The position numbers and the translations under genes were made by a program. Under the pieces are notes generated by a model, which was not told the origin of the DNA, did not search any database, and saw only the letters and a list, made by a program, of their open reading frames with translations. A DNA stretch of 64,000 nt, from NCBI RefSeq assembly GCF_029210495.1, contig NZ_JARGDK010000011.1, forward strand, positions 1 to 64,000, written 5' to 3'. Shown here one piece after another: positions 52,624 through 62,116 of the stretch. This stretch comes from Pseudothioclava nitratireducens. Its GTDB lineage: Bacteria; Pseudomonadota; Alphaproteobacteria; Rhodobacterales; Rhodobacteraceae. The stretch's first letter is position 1. The number at the start of each line of letters is the position of its first letter.

Positions 52624-54045
52624 ATGGGGACGGCTCCGATCATTTTGTGGTTCCGGCGCGACTTGCGGCTGCATGATCATCCCGCGCTTGTGGCGGCCTG
52701 CGACAGTGGGCGGCCGGTGATTCCGGTATTCATCCATGACGAGACGGTCGAGGCGATGGGGGCGGCGCCGAAATGGCGGTTGGGGCTTGGGCTGGCGCGT
52801 TTCGCCAAGGCACTGGAAGGGCAGGGCAGTCGTCTGATCCTGCGGCGCGGTCGCGCGCGCGACGTGCTTGAGGCGCTGATTGCCGAAACCGGGGCCGAGG
52901 CCGTCTACTGGACCCGCTACTACGACCGCGCCGCAAGGGCGCGCGACAGCGAGATCAAGGCGTCCTTGAAGGAGCGCGGTCTGGAGGCGCAAAGCTATCC
53001 GGGCCACCTGTTATTCGAGCCGTGGGAGGTCGAGACCGGGACGGGCGGACCCTACCGGGTTTATTCGCCCTATTGGCGCGCGGTCAAAGATCGTGGCGTC
53101 GATGCCCCTCTGAAACGTCCCGACGCGATCCCTGCGCCCTCGGACTGGCCCGCGAGTGAGGCGCTGGAGGATTGGGCGATGGGCGCGGCCATGCGGCGCG
53201 GGGCTGAGATCGTCGCGCGACATGTGCATGTGGGCGAAGAAGTGGCGCTTGGTCGCCTTGGTGCCTTCGTGCAGCACAAGATCGGCGCCTATAAGGAGGA
53301 GCGCGATTTCCCGGCGGTGGATGCCTGTTCGGGCCTGTCCGAGAACCTGACCTATGGCGAGATCTCACCGCGTGTGATCTGGCATGCGGGCTGGCGGCAG
53401 ATGCAGGACGGCGCACGAGGGGCAGAGCATTTCCTCAAGGAACTGGTCTGGCGCGAATTCGCCTGGCACCTGCTTTACCACTTCCCCGAAATGGACCGCG
53501 CGAACTGGCGCGAGGAGTGGGACGCCTTCGGCTGGCGGGGCGACAACGATCAGGCCGAGGCATGGCGGCGGGGCCTGACCGGCGAGCCCTTCGTCGATGC
53601 CGCCATGCGCGAGATGTATGTGACCGGCACCATGCACAATCGCGCCAGAATGATTGCAGCGTCTTATCTGACGAAACATTTGCTGACGGATTGGCGGGTG
53701 GGTCTTGCGTGGTTCGCGGACTGTCTGATCGACTGGGACCCGGCCTCGAATGCGATGGGCTGGCAATGGGTCGCGGGCTCCGGTCCGGACGCCGCGCCTT
53801 ACTTCCGCATCTTCAATCCGGCCGGACAGGCGGAGAAGTTCGACACCGACGGAACCTATCGCAAACGCTTTATTGCAGAGGGAAATCGTCACGCGCCCGA
53901 CACTGCCCGCGCCTATTTCGAGGCGGTCCCGCGCAGCTGGCGTCTCGCCCCTTCGCAGGCCTATCCAAAGCCCGTCGTCGATCTGGCGCAGGGACGGGCA
54001 CGGGCGCTCGACGCATATGAGGCGCGCAAGGCTGCGGACGGGTAA
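52624..54045 (+). CDS. phrB: Deoxyribodipyrimidine photolyase (class I)
   Basis: The 473-residue FAD/antenna flavoprotein splits cyclobutane pyrimidine dimers with blue light. It shows ILWFRRDLRLHDHPAL at the N-terminus, TGEPFVDAAMREMYVTGTMHNRARMI in the FAD-binding domain, and DPASNAMGWQWVAGSGPDAAPYFRIFNP near the C-terminus. ATG 52624 follows AAGGA by 8 bases; earlier in-frame ATGs lie within that ribosome site. It is possibly the head of the trgA-trgB-cysK group, 84 bp from trgA. Confidence 0.94.
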   Translation: MGTAPIILWFRRDLRLHDHPALVAACDSGRPVIPVFIHDETVEAMGAAPKWRLGLGLARFAKALEGQGSRLILRRGRARDVLEALIAETGAEAVYWTRYYDRAARARDSEIKASLKERGLEAQSYPGHLLFEPWEVETGTGGPYRVYSPYWRAVKDRGVDAPLKRPDAIPAPSDWPASEALEDWAMGAAMRRGAEIVARHVHVGEEVALGRLGAFVQHKIGAYKEERDFPAVDACSGLSENLTYGEISPRVIWHAGWRQMQDGARGAEHFLKELVWREFAWHLLYHFPEMDRANWREEWDAFGWRGDNDQAEAWRRGLTGEPFVDAAMREMYVTGTMHNRARMIAASYLTKHLLTDWRVGLAWFADCLIDWDPASNAMGWQWVAGSGPDAAPYFRIFNPAGQAEKFDTDGTYRKRFIAEGNRHAPDTARAYFEAVPRSWRLAPSQAYPKPVVDLAQGRARALDAYEARKAADG

Positions 54046-54128
54046 CCCTGCGGAAGTCATTCCCAAATTCTGCCATATTCGCGCGTTAACGTCGCTCGAA
54101 ACGGGAGACCGATCACAGAGGCGAGTTC

Positions 54129-54611
54129 ATGCAACGAGTAGTCTTGCGCGGCAGCAGTTCTGCGCACCTGCCAACGATTTCGAGGCTTTTTGGGGGCATA
54201 GGGCTGGCCTTCACCGGCTTCTTTGCCGGGTCAACGGTGATGCCTTACCTTCCGATCGTTCTAAAGGGGGCGGGGGTGCTGCCTCTGGTCGCGGCCTCGT
54301 TCGGATTGCTGGTCGGCTGGCGCGTGATCGGTCCGCAGGTCGGTCAGGGCTACCGGAACGCGATGATGGTGGGTCTGCGCGGCGCGCTCTATGTTGCGAT
54401 CTGGGCACTGATCTATCTGGGGGCGGCGCAGATGCTGCGCCTGTCGCTGCGCCTGCAATATGACAGCGTGACCGAAGCGGTACTCGACGTGGTGGCCAAG
54501 GGGATCGAGTTCGGGATCGCCTCGTTCCAGCCGCCCGTGATCGGGACCCTGCTTGTCGGCGGCGTGCTTTCGGGTATCTTCGCCGAATGGGGGCGTGCGC
54601 GCTGGCGCTGA
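54129..54611 (+). CDS. trgA: TrgA family membrane protein (tellurite-resistance associated)
   Basis: The 160-residue protein has four hydrophobic segments (about 22-42, 48-66, 82-104 and 138-155), including TAGSTVMPYLP-like FAGSTVMPYLPI, QVGQGYRNAMMVGLRGALY and IGTLLVGGVLSGIFAEW. Gene order trgA, trgB (NUDIX), cysK matches the tellurite-resistance locus known from Rhodobacter sphaeroides. The biochemical role of TrgA is not known. Confidence 0.8.
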   Translation: MQRVVLRGSSSAHLPTISRLFGGIGLAFTGFFAGSTVMPYLPIVLKGAGVLPLVAASFGLLVGWRVIGPQVGQGYRNAMMVGLRGALYVAIWALIYLGAAQMLRLSLRLQYDSVTEAVLDVVAKGIEFGIASFQPPVIGTLLVGGVLSGIFAEWGRARWR

Positions 54612-54659
54612 CGGGCGGTTCGCACGCGCCGACTTGAATGAAGAAGGCCGTGCAAAGAC

Positions 54660-55802
54660 TTGACCTGCAATTACTTTTTCTACGGAACCTTGCGTCATGT
54701 GCCGCTGCTCGAAGCGGTTCTGGGACATCCGGTTGAGGCCCGTTCGGCCCGCGCGGCGGGCTTTTCGGCCTTCCATGCCACGCGCGCAAACCGCAGCTAT
54801 GTTTTCCCGGTTCTGGCCGAGGCGCGGGGGGCGAGCGCTGAGGGCATCGTCGTCACCCTGAGCGCCGAGGACCGCCGCAGGCTCGATTATTACGAGGCGG
54901 GCTATCAGGCCGCGCCGATTGCCGTCGAAATCGGCGCAGAGCCGCAAGAAGCATTGACCTATCGCGCGCCGCTCGACCAGTTCGCGCCCGGCGCAGCTTG
55001 GGTGTTTGACGACTGGCAATCCCGGTGGGGCGCCATCGTGACCGAGGCTGCGGCCGAGTTCATGTCCGGGCTTGATCACATCCCGGCGACGCAGGGGCTT
55101 GGGCGCTTTCCGATGATCCTGGTGCGGGCAGCCTCGCGGTTGCGCGCACGGGCCAGCCAAAGCCCCGCCACGCTGCGGCGGGCGGCGCAGCCGCGCGATG
55201 TCGAGATCGACCATGTCGCGCCCGGCTATGCGCATTTCTTCGCGGTGGAAGATTATCAGCTTCGGCATCGCAGATTCGATGGCGGCCAGAGCGAGACACT
55301 CGACCGCGCGGCCTTTGTTTCGGGCGATGCGGCCTGCGTTCTGCCCTATGATCCTGTCCGTGACCGGGTGCTTTTGATCGAACAGTTCCGCATCGGGCCG
55401 ATGGCGCGCGGCGATCGCAACCCGTGGCTTCTTGAACCCGTCGCGGGGCGGGTCGATCCGCTGGAAACCCCCGAGGAGGCGGCGCGCCGCGAGGCTGTCG
55501 AGGAAGCGGGCATCACGCTGGGCGATCTGATCCCGACGCCACATTTCTATCCGACGCCCGCGGCGAAATCGGAATATCTTTATTGTTACATTGGCTTGGC
55601 GGAGCTTCCTGATTTGCCCGAGGGCGGGGGCGGTCTGGCCGATGAGCATGAGGATATCCGCCGCCATCTGGTTTCCTTCGACCGGCTGATGGAATTGGTC
55701 GAGACTGGCGAGGCGGAAAACGGGCCGTTGCTGGTGATTGCGCTCTGGCTCGCACGTCAGCGTGACCGGCTTCGCGCGCAGGCCGGGGTCGAAAGGGCTT
55801 GA
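54660..55802 (+). CDS. trgB: Gamma-glutamylcyclotransferase-like/NUDIX fusion (TrgB-type ADP-ribose pyrophosphatase)
   Basis: The 380-residue protein has two domains. An AIG2/gamma-glutamylcyclotransferase-like fold spans about 1-140 (FFYGTLRHVPLLEAVLG, then RLDYYEAGY with the acidic catalytic-type residue). A NUDIX ADP-ribose pyrophosphatase spans about 180-370, with the Nudix box GRVDPLETPEEAARREAVEE continuing AGI. It would hydrolyse ADP-ribose. The start is TTG at 54660, the only initiator after an upstream stop; AAGAAGG lies 12 bases earlier. It sits between trgA and cysK. Confidence 0.85.
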   Translation: MTCNYFFYGTLRHVPLLEAVLGHPVEARSARAAGFSAFHATRANRSYVFPVLAEARGASAEGIVVTLSAEDRRRLDYYEAGYQAAPIAVEIGAEPQEALTYRAPLDQFAPGAAWVFDDWQSRWGAIVTEAAAEFMSGLDHIPATQGLGRFPMILVRAASRLRARASQSPATLRRAAQPRDVEIDHVAPGYAHFFAVEDYQLRHRRFDGGQSETLDRAAFVSGDAACVLPYDPVRDRVLLIEQFRIGPMARGDRNPWLLEPVAGRVDPLETPEEAARREAVEEAGITLGDLIPTPHFYPTPAAKSEYLYCYIGLAELPDLPEGGGGLADEHEDIRRHLVSFDRLMELVETGEAENGPLLVIALWLARQRDRLRAQAGVERA

Positions 55803-55885
55803 GGCCCGCGCGCGCGCGCCCTAAGTCTGGACAGACACTTGCGCGAATGCTGGCCTGAACATATCGGGCCGAGGGAGGGACTGAG

Positions 55886-56917
55886 ATGCGGATTTGTAAC
55901 GACCTGGCCGGGGCGATCGGCAACACCCCCCTGATCAAGCTCAAGAAAGCCTCGGAGATGACCGGCTGCTCCATTCTGGGCAAGGCCGAGTTCATGAATC
56001 CGGGGCAATCCGTGAAGGATCGCGCGGCGCTTTATATCATCAAGGATGCGGTCGCGCGCGGGCTGTTGAAGCCGGGCGGGACGATCGTCGAGGGCACGGC
56101 GGGCAATACCGGGATCGGGCTTGCGCTGGTGGGGGCCTCGATGGGGTTCCGCACCGTGATCGTCATTCCCGAGACGCAGAGTCAGGAAAAGAAGGACATG
56201 CTGCGGCTGGCCGGGGCGGAACTCGTGCAGGTGCCAGCGGCGCCCTACAAGAACCCCAACAACTATGTGCGTTATTCGGGGAGGCTGGCCGAAGAACTTG
56301 CACGGACCGAGCCGAACGGGGCGATCTGGGCCAACCAGTTCGACAATGTCGCCAACCGGCAGGCCCATATCGAGACCACCGGCCCGGAAATCTGGGAACA
56401 GACCGGGGGCAAGGTGGATGGGTTCATCTGCGCGGTGGGTTCGGGCGGGACGCTGGCGGGCGTCGGCATGGCGCTGCAATCCAAGGGCGTGAAGATCGGT
56501 CTGGCCGATCCGGATGGCGCGGCGCTGCACAGCTTCTACACCGCCGGAGAACTCAGGGCCGAGGGCAGCTCGATTACCGAGGGGATCGGGCAGGGGCGGA
56601 TCACCGCCAACCTTGAAGGCTTCACCCCGGACATGAGCTACAACATCCCCGATGCCGAGGCGCTGCCGGTTGTGTTCGATCTGCTGGCCGATGAGGGGCT
56701 TTGCGTGGGCGGCTCGTCGGGCGTCAACGTTGCCGGCGCGATCCGCATGGCGCGCGAGATGGGGCCGGGCCACACCATCGTCACCATTCTGTGCGACTAC
56801 GGCACGCGCTACCAGTCCAAGCTGTTCAACCCCGAATTCCTCCATGCCAAGGGCCTGCCGGTTCCGTCCTGGCTGGACATGGCCGGGCGTAGCCTGCCGG
56901 AGGTCTTCGAGGGATGA
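55886..56917 (+). CDS. cysK: Cysteine synthase A (O-acetylserine sulfhydrylase)
   Basis: The 343-residue PLP enzyme makes cysteine from O-acetylserine and sulfide. The PLP lysine is in NPGQSVKDRAA (about residues 37-47), the phosphate loop GTAGNTGIGLA at about 71-81 and GSGGTLAGV near 190. It consumes the sulfide made by the cys operon at the left of the window. AGGGAGGGA precedes the ATG. The next gene overlaps its stop by four bases. Confidence 0.95.
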   Translation: MRICNDLAGAIGNTPLIKLKKASEMTGCSILGKAEFMNPGQSVKDRAALYIIKDAVARGLLKPGGTIVEGTAGNTGIGLALVGASMGFRTVIVIPETQSQEKKDMLRLAGAELVQVPAAPYKNPNNYVRYSGRLAEELARTEPNGAIWANQFDNVANRQAHIETTGPEIWEQTGGKVDGFICAVGSGGTLAGVGMALQSKGVKIGLADPDGAALHSFYTAGELRAEGSSITEGIGQGRITANLEGFTPDMSYNIPDAEALPVVFDLLADEGLCVGGSSGVNVAGAIRMAREMGPGHTIVTILCDYGTRYQSKLFNPEFLHAKGLPVPSWLDMAGRSLPEVFEG

Positions 56918-59427
56918 TCTTGCATATCCTGCGGGTTCTGGCCCTCGCGCTGCTCTGTGCGATGCCGGTGGCGGCGCAGGAAAGCACCGCGCCCGATTAC
57001 GCGGCATGGGAGCGGGTGGCCTCCGATGTTCAGGACGCGGTGTCCGGAGCCGAGATTTCGGACCAGCGCCTGTCCGAGATGCGGGCCGATATCGTGCGCT
57101 GGCGCAATCAGTTCATCGGCGCGCAGAGCGCGGGCAGCGATCAGATCGGCACATTAAAAGCCCAGATCGAGGCGCTTGGCCCGGCCCCTGCCGAAGGGGA
57201 GAGCGAGGACGCGACCATCGCGGCGCGGCGCAGCGAGCTGAACAGCACGCTGGCGAAGCTGCAAGCGCCAAGCCTTGCTGCGACCGAGGCCGCAAGCCGG
57301 GCCGACGGGATCATCCGCAATATCGACCGGCTGATCCGTGAACGACAGGCCGACAAGCTGTTGCGGCTGTCGCCCTCGGCGGCAAACCCTGTCAACTGGC
57401 CCGCGGCGGTGTCGCTGTTCCGCTGGATGGGGGCGTGGATCTACGACGAGACGGTGTGGCGATTCACCCGGCCGATCAACTGGGACACGCTGCGCAACAA
57501 CGCGCCGCTGATTGCGGGTCTTGTGCTGGTCGCCGCCGTGCTGCTGCTGCGGGGCGGGCGCTGGATGGGGCGGCTGACCGAGTGGCTGCTCGACAAGACC
57601 TCGATGCGCGGGCGCGAGCTGATCTCTGGCGTGGTGTCTTTCGGACAGGTCCTGTTGCCGGTTCTGGGCGCCGTTCTGCTGACGCTGGCCCTCGCACGGA
57701 CAGCCTTCTTTGGCCCGATCATACTCGGGTTTTTCAATCTGCTGCCTTGGGTGCTTTTCGTGATCCTGATGGGGTGGTGGCTTGGTGGCCGCATTTTCCC
57801 GACCCGTTCGGGCATGGTCAGCGCCTTGAATATTGCCGAGGCAGGCCGCGCCGAAGGGCGGTTCCATGCGCTGATGCTTGGGCTGGCCCTAGGTTTGAAT
57901 GCGCTTCTGAGCGATTGGATCGCGCCCCGCGCGCAGGACTATCTGGGGGGCTCGGGCGATGTCGCCCCGGAAAAAGCCGCCGAGGTTGCAGTGCGCGCGG
58001 ATGCGGCCATCTCTGTGCTTTCGGTGCCGCTTCAGGTTTTTGCGGCGCTGATCCTGTTCCGCATGGGGCAGCTTCTGCGCCGGCAGGAGGGGCTGCGCCG
58101 CGCAACAGATGACGATGCCGCGTTTCGTTACCGGCTGCTCCGCTGGCTGGGAAATGCGCTGATCGTGATCTCGGTCGTGGCACCGACGCTTGGGGTGATC
58201 GGCTATGTCAGCGCGGCAAATGCGCTGATCTGGCCCGCCGTGCTGACGCTGGCCGTGGTGGCCGTTCTGGCGGTGCTTCAGGGGTTCGTTGCCGAAGCCT
58301 ATGAGCTTGTCGCGCGCCATGAAGAACACCCGCGCGAGGGGCTGATCCCGGTGCTGGCGGGGTTCGTTCTGGTGTTGCTCGCGCTGCCGGTTCTGGCGCT
58401 GATCTGGGGCGTGCGGGTCGAGGACCTGATGGAGCTTTGGACCGCCTTCCGCACCGGTATATCGGTCGGTGGCGTGCGGATTTCGCCCGGCGTGTTCCTG
58501 ACCCTCGCGATTGTCTTCGTGATCGGCTACATGGCGACCCGGCTTTTGCAGAGCGCGCTGAAATCCTCGATCCTGCCCAAGACCCGGATCGACAAGGGCG
58601 GCCAGAACGCGATCGTTTCGGGCACGGGCTATGTCGGCATCTTCGTCGCCGCGCTGATCGCGATCTCGACGGCAGGCATTGACCTCAGCTCGCTCGCCAT
58701 CGTTGCCGGTGCGCTGTCGGTCGGGATCGGTTTCGGCCTTCAGAATATCGTGTCGAACTTCGTCTCGGGGATCATCCTGCTGATCGAGCGCCCGATCTCG
58801 GAGGGCGACTGGATCGAGGTCGGCACCCAGCAGGGCATCGTCAAGGCGATCTCGGTGCGCTCGACCATCATTGAAACCTTCGACCGCACCGATGTGATCG
58901 TGCCCAACGCGGACCTCGTGTCGGGGCAGGTGACCAACTGGACGCGCGGCAACAAGACGGGGCGGCTGATCGTGCCGGTGGGCGTGGCCTATGGCTCTGA
59001 CACGCGCAAGATTGCCAAGACGCTGCTTGAGATCGCCGAAAGCCACCCGCTTGTGATGATGCAGCCCGAGCCGCAATGCCTGTTCGTGGGCTTTGGCGCG
59101 GATAGCCTCAATTTCGAGATCCGGGCGATGCTGTCGGACGTGAATTTCAAGATGCGCGTGCTCTCGGAGATGAACCACCAGATTGCCGAGCGCTTTACTG
59201 CGGAAGGCGTCGAAATTCCCTTCGCGCAGCGCGACATCTGGCTGCGCAATCCCGAGACCATCGCACCGCCGCCGCGCTCCTTTGGGGCGGCGCAGGCGAC
59301 GGCGGGGGCCGGGGATCTCGGAACGCCCATGCCGGGCGAGGGCTATGAGAAGCCTGCCCACCGCGATGCCGAGGATAGCCCGCAGCTCTCCGATAACGAC
59401 GGGGCCGAGGAGGGGGACGACCGCTGA
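56914..59427 (+). CDS. Large MscS-family mechanosensitive channel with DUF3772 domain
   Basis: The 837-residue membrane protein has a signal peptide (1-21), a periplasmic coiled-coil/DUF3772 region (about 25-165), a large set of about 11 helices (about 170-620) and a C-terminal MscS channel core (about 600-780). The pore-helix region reads SVGIGFGLQNIVSNFVSGI, and the beta domain contains ERPISEGDWIEVG. It opens under hypo-osmotic membrane tension. It is coupled to cysK upstream and to the AlaX gene downstream (TGATG). Confidence 0.93.
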   Translation: MILHILRVLALALLCAMPVAAQESTAPDYAAWERVASDVQDAVSGAEISDQRLSEMRADIVRWRNQFIGAQSAGSDQIGTLKAQIEALGPAPAEGESEDATIAARRSELNSTLAKLQAPSLAATEAASRADGIIRNIDRLIRERQADKLLRLSPSAANPVNWPAAVSLFRWMGAWIYDETVWRFTRPINWDTLRNNAPLIAGLVLVAAVLLLRGGRWMGRLTEWLLDKTSMRGRELISGVVSFGQVLLPVLGAVLLTLALARTAFFGPIILGFFNLLPWVLFVILMGWWLGGRIFPTRSGMVSALNIAEAGRAEGRFHALMLGLALGLNALLSDWIAPRAQDYLGGSGDVAPEKAAEVAVRADAAISVLSVPLQVFAALILFRMGQLLRRQEGLRRATDDDAAFRYRLLRWLGNALIVISVVAPTLGVIGYVSAANALIWPAVLTLAVVAVLAVLQGFVAEAYELVARHEEHPREGLIPVLAGFVLVLLALPVLALIWGVRVEDLMELWTAFRTGISVGGVRISPGVFLTLAIVFVIGYMATRLLQSALKSSILPKTRIDKGGQNAIVSGTGYVGIFVAALIAISTAGIDLSSLAIVAGALSVGIGFGLQNIVSNFVSGIILLIERPISEGDWIEVGTQQGIVKAISVRSTIIETFDRTDVIVPNADLVSGQVTNWTRGNKTGRLIVPVGVAYGSDTRKIAKTLLEIAESHPLVMMQPEPQCLFVGFGADSLNFEIRAMLSDVNFKMRVLSEMNHQIAERFTAEGVEIPFAQRDIWLRNPETIAPPPRSFGAAQATAGAGDLGTPMPGEGYEKPAHRDAEDSPQLSDNDGAEEGDDR

Positions 59428-60152
59428 TGCAGGGGCAGATGTATCGCCTTCAGCCCTATGCCCGCGAACTGGTGACCGAGGTTGTCGGTCATACGCCAGA
59501 GGGCGGCGTGCTCTGCGCCGATAGCATCTTCTATCCGACCGGTGGCGGTCAGCCGGGCGACGCAGGGACGCTGGTCTGGGCGGGCGGCGCGCTGGAGGTC
59601 GCAACCGCGATCAAGGCTCCCGAGAATGCCCCTGCGCCGGTGATCCTCGTGCCCGCCGAGCCCGCGCCGCTGCCGCCGGTGGGAACACAGGTGACGCAGA
59701 GCCTCGACTGGGAGCGCCGCCATCGCCATATGCGCGTGCACACCGCCTTGCATCTTTTGTCCGTTGTGATCCCCCTGCCGGTTTCAGGTGGCGCGATTGG
59801 CACCGAGAAGGGGCGGCTCGATTTCGACATGCCAGAACCCCCCGAGGATATCTCCGCGATTGACGCCCGGCTGAACGCAATGATCGCCGCCGATCTGCAG
59901 GTGCGCGAAGAGTGGATTTCGGATGAAGAGCTTGCCGCCAATCCGGGGCTGGTCAAAACGATGTCCGTCGCGCCGCCGACGGGGCAGGGCTGGGTTCGGC
60001 TCATCCGGATCGGGGAGGGTGCGGCGCAGGTCGATCTGCAACCCTGCGGCGGTACGCATGTCGCCTCGACTGCGGAAATTGGCCCGGTGCGGATCGGCAA
60101 ACTGGAGAAAAAGGGCAAGCGCAATCGCCGTGTGAGCCTGCATCTGGCCTGA
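59427..60152 (+). CDS. alaX: Alanyl-tRNA editing protein (AlaX)
   Basis: The 241-residue free-standing homologue of the AlaRS editing domain deacylates Ser- or Gly-tRNA(Ala). The zinc-site motifs are HTALH (His105 and His109) and CGGTH (Cys207 and His211). FYPTGGGQPGD near residue 35 is the AlaX N-domain hallmark. Length fits AlaX type II. It shares TGATG with the channel gene. Confidence 0.93.
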   Translation: MQGQMYRLQPYARELVTEVVGHTPEGGVLCADSIFYPTGGGQPGDAGTLVWAGGALEVATAIKAPENAPAPVILVPAEPAPLPPVGTQVTQSLDWERRHRHMRVHTALHLLSVVIPLPVSGGAIGTEKGRLDFDMPEPPEDISAIDARLNAMIAADLQVREEWISDEELAANPGLVKTMSVAPPTGQGWVRLIRIGEGAAQVDLQPCGGTHVASTAEIGPVRIGKLEKKGKRNRRVSLHLA

Positions 60153-60236
60153 CGCCCGGTAAGTCCCGTCCCTTGGTTCAAAGGTTGACCGCTCTGACGC
60201 TGGCGGTCCATGCTCGACCAAACGCTTGGAGGGACC

Positions 60237-60704
60237 ATGTTCAAACAGTCGATGCTGGCGGCCTGCGCGGCTTTGGGTCTTTCAGGCTGTGAAGTGCCCG
60301 TCATGATCGCCGCAGAGGCCAATGACGGGAAATGGCTGACCAAGGGGCGGAGCGTCTTCGAGATCGAGTTCCCGGCGGTGATGATCGTTCAGGTCGAGCG
60401 CGTCGGCGAGGAAGTGCTGACCGGCACGCTCTTGGGGCATGCCAATGGCACGGCGCGCTATGCGCTGACCGGGCCCAACTGGGGGGCTTGCGAGGGCGCC
60501 TACGACAAGACGGGGATGAGCACCTTCTCCTGTGCCAACGGGCTTGGGTTCTCCGTGAATCTTGGGGAGCAACGCGCCAAGATGTCGGGACACCACATCG
60601 TGTCGGGCGCCCATCGTGGGCGCAATTTCGTGTCGATCCTCGGCTGGGGCAATGAAGCCTCGGAGCCTCTGCTGCGCGGCTACTTGAAAGGGCGGGCTGG
60701 CTGA
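60237..60704 (+). CDS. Small lipoprotein of unknown function
   Basis: The 155-residue protein has a lipoprotein signal peptide with lipobox LGLSGC (Cys18). GGAGGGACC lies just before the chosen ATG; an in-frame start nine codons earlier would disrupt the signal. The mature part is beta-rich, with conserved-looking GNWGACEG-type and CANGLGF cysteines that could form a disulfide. No family is recognised. Confidence 0.7.
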   Translation: MFKQSMLAACAALGLSGCEVPVMIAAEANDGKWLTKGRSVFEIEFPAVMIVQVERVGEEVLTGTLLGHANGTARYALTGPNWGACEGAYDKTGMSTFSCANGLGFSVNLGEQRAKMSGHHIVSGAHRGRNFVSILGWGNEASEPLLRGYLKGRAG

Positions 60705-60711
60705 AGCCGGC

Positions 60712-61821
60712 TTAGTTGTCCTGCTCGGGCAGCCCTTCGCGCGAGAGCATGACGGCCAGCGGGCGCAGCGTCGGAGAGGTCGCGCAGACGATCATCAGCG
60801 CCACCATGATCGGCACCGCGAGGAACATCCCCGGCAGGCCCCAGACCGCGCCCCAGAAGGCCAGCGAGATGATGATCCCGAAGCTCGAGAGCCGCAGCGC
60901 GCGGCCCATTAGCATCGGGTCGATCACATTGCCGATCACGAACTGGATCATCCCGATCACAAGGAAGGTTCCCAAGGCCGAGGGGGCATCCTGCGTGAGC
61001 ACATAGACCGCCAGCGCGGCGAGCACCGTCGAAATGATCGAGCCGATCGAGGGAATGAAATTGAGCGCGAAGGTCAGCACCGCGACCGGCATCGCGAGGC
61101 CAAAGCCCGCCACCTTGAAGACGCCATAGACCGCGGCGCCCGTGACCACCGAGACCATCGCCTTCACCAGCAGATAGTGGTTGACCCGGCGCATGATCGA
61201 GCTGCCCATAGCCGCCACCCGCGTGGCGCTTTGTTCGTCGCCCATGAGGCTCACAAGCTTGGCGTGGAACCAGATCCGCTCGGCAAAGAGGAAGCCCACG
61301 AAGAGTGTGATCAGCACTGTGGCCGAGAGCAGGTTCGAGGCCTGACCCGCCAGCGTGGACAAGTAGCCGGCCACCTCGATGCTCTGCATCGATTCCAGCA
61401 CCGCCGCCTCGACATCCGCGCCCATCCAGCCGAACAGCTCGGCAATGGCGCGCTGCGCAGGGCCCGCGTAGGCGAGAACCATCGTCACCACCTCATTGGC
61501 CTGTGTCAGCAGCACCGCCGAAAGCGTCATCAGCCCCGACGCGATCAGGATCAGCGCGGCGACCGAGGCAAGCCACGGCGGAATCCGCACCGGGCCCACA
61601 TGCAGCCGCGCAATCGCGTTGATTGCCTCGGAGGTGAGCGAAAACAGGATGATCGCAATGGCCAGTGAAATCAGGATGAACCGCGCCTGCACCAGCAGGA
61701 ACAGAATGAGCGCGAAGGCGATGATGCCCAGAAGCACGTTCGTCAACTGGCGCGGTTCGCGCCGCCGCTCCTCATGAAGGGGCGGGGGGGTGCCGTGCTC
61801 GGCTGTGTCTTTCATCGCCAT
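60712..61821 (-). CDS. AI-2E family (PerM-type) membrane protein
   Basis: The 369-residue membrane protein of the AI-2E/UPF0118 family has the usual pattern of helices: a first pair (about 25-60), a helix near 80-105, a large amphipathic middle (about 110-215) and four C-terminal helices, with NFIPSIGSIISTVLA and VIDPMLMGRALRLSSFGI. It probably acts as a small-molecule or ion exporter; the autoinducer label is historical. It is convergent with the lipoprotein gene. Confidence 0.9.
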   Translation of the reverse strand: MAMKDTAEHGTPPPLHEERRREPRQLTNVLLGIIAFALILFLLVQARFILISLAIAIILFSLTSEAINAIARLHVGPVRIPPWLASVAALILIASGLMTLSAVLLTQANEVVTMVLAYAGPAQRAIAELFGWMGADVEAAVLESMQSIEVAGYLSTLAGQASNLLSATVLITLFVGFLFAERIWFHAKLVSLMGDEQSATRVAAMGSSIMRRVNHYLLVKAMVSVVTGAAVYGVFKVAGFGLAMPVAVLTFALNFIPSIGSIISTVLAALAVYVLTQDAPSALGTFLVIGMIQFVIGNVIDPMLMGRALRLSSFGIIISLAFWGAVWGLPGMFLAVPIMVALMIVCATSPTLRPLAVMLSREGLPEQDN

Positions 61822-61942
61822 TCTGTCCTTGGGGCCCGGCTTATCTCGGGGCGCGCGCCCCTCAGCCTAAGACCGCGCGCGCCGCTTTACAAGCAGCGGG
61901 CGGGGAGAGTGGAGAACCAAGAGTTTTTGCGCGATCTGCCCC

Positions 61943-61971
61943 TTGCATCCGGTAGGCGCTTTCGGCTAGAC
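61943..61971 (+). promoter_or_regulatory. Candidate sigma-70-type promoter of tRNA-Ser
   Basis: TTGCAT (61943-61948) and CTAGAC (61966-61971) are separated by exactly 17 bases. Transcription would begin about 7 bases downstream, immediately before the tRNA 5' end at 61980. Confidence 0.5.
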
Positions 61972-61979
61972 CCGCCGAC

Positions 61980-62069
61980 GGACGGGTGGCCGAGTGGTCG
62001 AAGGCGCACGCCTGGAAAGTGTGTAGGCGGGGAACCGTCTCGAGGGTTCGAATCCCTTCCCGTCCGCCA
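61980..62069 (+). tRNA. tRNA-Ser (anticodon GGA)
   Basis: The acceptor stem GGACGGG pairs perfectly with CCCGTCC, followed by G and an encoded CCA. The anticodon arm is CACGC-CTGGAAA-GTGTG with anticodon GGA at 62014-62016. A long class II variable arm and the T-loop GGTTCGAATCC are present. The 90-nt length is typical of bacterial serine tRNAs. It reads UCC and UCU codons. Confidence 0.97.
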
Positions 62070-62093
62070 GCTTACAGTTGCGAAACTGAAAAT

Positions 62094-62116
62094 GGGTCCC
62101 TCACGGGGCCTTTTTT
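62094..62116 (+). terminator. Terminator of the tRNA-Ser transcript
   Basis: GGGTCCC and GGGGCCT pair (two G-U pairs) around a TCAC loop and are followed by TTTTTCTTTTT, a strong T-tract, 25 bases after the tRNA. Confidence 0.8.
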
